From: Paulownia fortunei
Taxonomy: Eukaryota; Streptophyta; Magnoliopsida; Lamiales; Paulowniaceae
Assembly: GCA_019321725.1 (NCBI GenBank)
Contig: CM033108.1
Span: 5,650,001-5,714,000, forward strand
Length of the DNA stretch: 64,000 bases
Direction of reading: 5' to 3'
Part shown: positions 59,804 through 64,000 of the stretch, in pieces
How the letters are laid out: each line of letters starts with the position of its first letter
Position numbering within the stretch: position 1 is the first letter of the stretch
Made by a program: the position numbers and the translations under genes
The notes under the pieces: generated by a model
Told to the model about the DNA's origin: nothing
The model's database searches: none
What the model saw: the letters and a program-made list of their open reading frames with translations, nothing else

Positions 59804-61350
59804 GTTATCATAAAATACGCTGTTTTTAACTTGATCTCATTTGTGATATGTTCCATTGTTAGTGAAGATTTTTAATAAGCAGACATTTTGTGTTTTGAAA
59901 TTTTTGAAATTGTTTATGAACTAATATCTTCAAAAATGACATTCATTGTAAAGGTAGGTTATGTATCCCTCAACAATGACCAAATTATTAGTTTGTGTTT
60001 TGATACCTAACTGCAATTAGTGAAGACATTCAGTTGAATTATGGAACACTTTCAATAGTAAAATGCCTCATGTTTGAAGAATATTTTAATATTACACATT
60101 GTTTACATATTGATTTTTGGCTAATGCAATTTTATTTTGCAAAAAATATTTTTATCATATTTTTTTTTCTTTAACACATCATAAAGGGTATTGCTTCGGA
60201 CTTTCGTTATTAAAAAATAAAAGGAAATTATTTTATTTATGGAAGTATTGTGATATTTTTATACTATATATTTCTTATTAACTGAAAAAGGAGACAAATT
60301 ATCCTATGACCTAGAATGATTATTTTATAGGATATATATACATATATATTATTTAAATGTAACATTATGCTAAATAAACCTTTTATGGTTTGTACACATG
60401 GCTTTACATGATAGGTTGGACCTTGTCATAGTGACACATTTTTAAGTGACCTTTTATCTGTTGTTGTGTAAGTTTGACTCTCTTTTTTGGACTTTTATCC
60501 GTTTGTTATTTTTATGATTCTATTATATTGTATATATTGCTAATAAATATCATCCTTCTTACCTTTAATTGATTCTTATATTTTGTGTTTCACCAAATTA
60601 GGGTTATCTATTTTCTATTCCAAAAATTATAGCAGACTAATTACTTTATAATATTTTTTTATTTATTTAATATAATTCATATAACGCTCAAAATATCATG
60701 TTGATACTTGGAAAAATAAAATATATTTTTAAAATTAAAAAATCGATACTACTTAAAAAAACTCGTTCAATATTTTTTTCTATTTCTTTATTGGATGAGA
60801 CTTGACTAAGGATTCAAAGTATTGGGACCTTAATATTGTTATTGAATGGCTCCAAAGTATATTTTTTTAAAAATAATAAATAAAAACATATTTTTAATTT
60901 TTAAAATTTAATAATTTTATATATAAAATTTATACTAATTTCAAAGAATTAAAAAGTTGAGAGGTCGGTTGTACCACTGCCTATCTCCTTATGGCCAAAT
61001 ATAAAAGTCATGAAATATAAAGCCGAAAATATCTAATACCAACACAAAAAAAAATATTATGAAAATAAACCCACATATTAAATTTAAGAATTCTTAAAAT
61101 TCGGTATGGTTTTTTTTATAACACAATAATATATGATTTTACTTGTAACACACCAATGATGTACTTGTTTTCCTCTCATCTACGAATTAAAGTTGGGTAA
61201 ACGTCACCGTTTGCTACTTAGAAAATGGCAAAATTGGAAAAAAATATTTTGTAATAAAAAAGTAATACTTTAATACTAAGAAAAATATATACTCTTGAAA
61301 AATGAAAATGTAAAAAAAAACGTACAATAGAAAAGTTGACTATCTTCAAC
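59804..61350. other. AT-rich spacer
   Basis: No gene or clear repeat recognised. Confidence 0.5.
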
Positions 61351-61459
61351 TATAAATATCAAAGTCCAGTGGCAAATAAACCACTCTTAAACACAGTCTT
61401 TGTTCCATTCGCCTGCCTTTTCTCAAACAATCCCCCAACCAAAAGAGAGGAACAAAAAT
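61351..61459 (+). promoter_or_regulatory. Possible orphan promoter and leader cut by an assembly gap
   Basis: TATAAATA at 61351-61358 is followed by sequence richer in C than its surroundings, including CTTTTCTCAAACAATCCCCC, until the run of N begins. It has the look of a plant TATA promoter and 5' leader, but the gene body would lie in the gap, and the sequence after the gap belongs to a retrotransposon. This is a suggestion only. Confidence 0.3.
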
Positions 61460-61559
61460 NNNNNNNNNNNNNNNNNNNNNNNNNNNNNNNNNNNNNNNNN
61501 NNNNNNNNNNNNNNNNNNNNNNNNNNNNNNNNNNNNNNNNNNNNNNNNNNNNNNNNNNN
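61460..61559. other. Assembly gap (100 N)
   Basis: Exactly 100 N, the usual placeholder for a scaffold join of unknown length. The two sides may not be truly 100 bp apart. Confidence 0.99.
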
Positions 61560-63668
61560 ACTGTTTACAAAACCATAACAGAGCAGCTTATTTAAAATAA
61601 AATAGAGTTTTCAAAATATGATACAAAACAGCTCGAAGCATAGCATATGAACAAATCTCAGTTCGGCCGCTCTGGAGATTCAGTCAACCTCTAAACCTGT
61701 ACATTTCCACCTACATCACATAAATCTAATGAGTTAAAGGCTCAGTAAGGTAAAACTGATACAATAACAAAAAATGTACATACAAAACACATAAATGATT
61801 AAATGCAGTATTCAATTTAATAACTTTCTTTCATAAACCATTCTTTAGGGCCCTTGAACTGTGGTACCTAACTAATAGCGATAAATCGTGGTTTTTGTAA
61901 CCTGTTCATAATGATTAGCCAATAAGAGAACTAATACAGGGTTTTCATACTTGGTTTTTCAACCTCAGGTATTAGCCGTATTCTATCTCATTCATTGTGG
62001 CTTTCCTATATCGATTTTTCAACCTCAAGTATTTGCCACCATTTGTTGGGTCCGTCGGTCCCTCCCGCGTCTCTTGTCTACCCGACCATCAATTAAGTAC
62101 CATACTTCCTTTTCAAAAATCTCATTATATTCTTAATAGTGTCATGCTTCATGAACTATAAATGCATCAAACATTACATCATTTGATAAATAATAACAAT
62201 CATATTAAAACATGAACAACATTATATGATTCTTGTGATACACCAAATGAAAGTATCAACTTACCTCAAGTCCACTTTGTGGCAAGTGAAAAGACCAATC
62301 TCTTTGGAAGATAGGATGTGTTAAAGGCCTAATACAATCAAATCATGTACCATTTAATATCCTTTTTATAAATCATTTAATTTATTCTAGTTAAAGTTCA
62401 TATACACTTTTTAATTTTTTGTAAATAATTCCATATCAATTACATAGCCTTAAAAACAATGCATACTCCATATTTTACTACTAATTCAAGACATTATACA
62501 TTAGGACAATCATTAAATAACTAATAATTCAAACATAATTATTAGGGCAGCCCCTAAAATATGAACACAATCCGAATTAAAATGATGTAAACTTGATTCT
62601 AACTTAAATTAATTCTAACCTTCAATTAAGCAAACTAATTGCTATTGTTCACAATCATTTGTAGGCACCTTCAAACACAATATAAGCATTACAAAATCAA
62701 TAGAAACAAGTAAATTAAAAAATTTCACAAGACTATGAATTTTGCTAAAAATTAGCTTAACTAGCTTGGTTTTGGCTTCAAGTGTAACTTATTTAAGTTT
62801 TCAATCATACAAAAATATACAAAAATATGTAACCATCCAAGATACTACAAATTCATCATAAGAAACATTGAAAAAGAATATACCTTGATTAAGTTGGAAT
62901 TAAGCTTCAAAATCAACGGTTTTCAAGCTTAAAAAGAGTGGAACTTGTTCTAGTTTGTGTTCTATGAATTCCTATGGATTGAATTCAATTTTTGTGAGTA
63001 TGAGAGTGTAGAAATTTGGGAGAAACTTAGGAGAATAAGGGCTGGTCGTTTTTGAGGTGCTTCCACAATAAATATGGATGAAAATAATTTATTTGACCTT
63101 TCAAAGAGAGGTAAGTGGAGGGTGATGATTGGTTGTATCATGCTTGGTATATTCTCATGCCAAAATCCACGTTCATGGGCTAAGGAGATGACAAAAATTG
63201 ATGCTTTGGTGTTATAATCAAGTATAATGCGGTTTAGAATGTTTTTATCCAACCTAGTCAACCAACCAATCAAATTGCACCATTTTGCATACTTTTAGTT
63301 TTTAGCCAAATGTAACATATTTCAAGTAAATATTTAGGCAATTAATCATTTTAACATATAACTAGTTTGGAGCAATACAAATAATTCATTTCATGGTCAT
63401 TCAACACATCAATCTTCCTTAACCGAGATACCGAACTTTTCCCTGCAAAAAGGCACTTAAAGAATATGTTAAATCAAGAAACAAAAGTTTGATCTCATAT
63501 TTCATGTACTAATGCATGTTAAAGCATAACTAGAGTATATAATAACAATTATTCAAGTTCGTGCAATCATGTTATTTGTATGCCATAATTCAATAATACT
63601 CATTGATTAGATGCATATTCATGCAAGATGCTTACTATTGGCTATGTAGGAGAGAATTGAGCATTACA
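61560..63668 (-). repeat. 3' LTR of a Gypsy retrotransposon (partial)
   Basis: The sequence starts on the minus strand at 63668 with TGTAATGC, directly after a purine-rich tract (63669-63683), as expected for the 5' edge of a 3' LTR. It runs at least to near the assembly gap, over 2 kb, which is long but normal for chromodomain (Tekay/Del) Gypsy elements. A short internal repeat of TTTTTCAACCTCA(G/A)GTATT lies near 61957 and 62016. The far end was not located. Confidence 0.65.
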
Positions 63669-64000
63669 ATCCTTCATTCCTTATAAAAATTTCGTCCTCA
63701 AAATTTGACGTACCAAATAATTCTAGAAACTTGCTCTGCATTTCTTCTTCTCTTTCCCACGTGGCCTCTCTATAGAATGATTCCTCCACAATACTTTAAC
63801 AAGTCGAATCTTTTTCGTTCTCAACTCTTTTTCCTTCTGATCCAAAATTTGCACTGGTTTCTCTTCATAGGCTAAATCAGGAGTCAATTCCAACGGTTCA
63901 TAACTTAACACATGAGAAGGGTTTGAAATGTACTTTCTCAATATAGACACATGAAAAATATTGTGAACACTAGATAATGATGGAGGTAAGGCCACTCTAT
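63669..64000 (-). pseudogene. Gypsy (chromovirus) polyprotein C terminus with chromodomain
   Basis: Minus-strand end of a Ty3/Gypsy pol, entering from beyond the right edge. It reads ALPPSLSSVHNIFHVSILRK, then PVQILDQKEKELRTKKIRLV and KVLWRNHSIE, the conserved integrase tail and chromodomain of Tekay/Del-type elements. After HSIE the expected EATWEREEEM reading is found in another frame, so there is a one-base frameshift near 63765. The remaining reading goes down to FEDEIF just before the polypurine tract. The visible part of the element is therefore inactive. Confidence 0.85.

Noticed and set aside
61336..61600. Open frames running through the N block
   Set aside because: They are artefacts of translating unknown bases.
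62962..63273. 103-codon minus-strand open frame
   Set aside because: It lies inside the Gypsy 3' LTR and shows no protein features.
1..64000. CRISPR array, operon or bacterial insertion
   Set aside because: Repeats here are two-copy tandems or transposons, and all genes are intron-bearing or plant-type nuclear genes.

Overview
The window is nuclear DNA from a flowering plant, almost certainly a eudicot. It is AT-rich, and its genes have many short introns with GT..AG borders. The proteins are plant forms: calreticulin ending in HDEL, plastid-type dihydrolipoyl dehydrogenase, SAR1, a DUF679/DMP protein, a dirigent protein and a PLS-class PPR protein. The spaces between genes hold plant Copia, Gypsy (chromodomain), hAT-like and foldback elements. 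I cannot name the species.

Layout, plus strand first. A 14-exon calreticulin gene (1322-4668) lies behind a compact promoter with an exact ER-stress element, a UPR element and a TATA box. After 5 kb of AT-rich spacer with an unidentified exon-like relic on the minus strand comes a 15-exon plastid dihydrolipoyl dehydrogenase gene (9697-16529). A decayed Copia retrotransposon lies about 540 bp downstream in reverse orientation (17068-21931). A 453-bp hAT-like element with a perfect 8-bp target duplication sits inside its 5' LTR. Next are a 3-exon SAR1 GTPase gene (25201-28108) and a tRNA-Ala(AGC) gene (29288-29360).

Minus-strand block. This holds a single-exon DMP/DUF679 membrane protein (30385-31074), a dirigent-like gene with a one-base frameshift (32765-33549), a small 87-residue protein with a 23-residue tandem repeat (35157-35420), an intronless PPR protein closely resembling Arabidopsis At1g09190 (36932-38392), and a 10-exon ZMAT2/Snu23-type splicing factor (40554-47085) with a 28-nt microexon.

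From 47 kb to the right edge there is no convincing intact gene. A 5.4-kb stretch is present twice in tandem (49516-54958 and 54965-59345). Each copy carries a TIR transposon with a smaller foldback element nested in it, and only the left copy has a decayed Copia reverse-transcriptase segment. The right breakpoint falls inside a 0.63-kb foldback element. A 100-N assembly gap (61460-61559) follows a possible orphan promoter. The right edge is the 3' end of a minus-strand chromodomain Gypsy element with its LTR.

The genes are unrelated housekeeping and developmental genes, not a pathway or cluster. Calreticulin and SAR1 both serve the early secretory pathway (ER folding and COPII budding), but nothing shows that their proximity matters. 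I found no clear new biological system. The points most worth a second look are the tandem duplication with its breakpoint in a foldback element, the repeated small protein at 35.2 kb, the dirigent frameshift, the exon-like relic at 5.5 kb and the nested transposon insertion.
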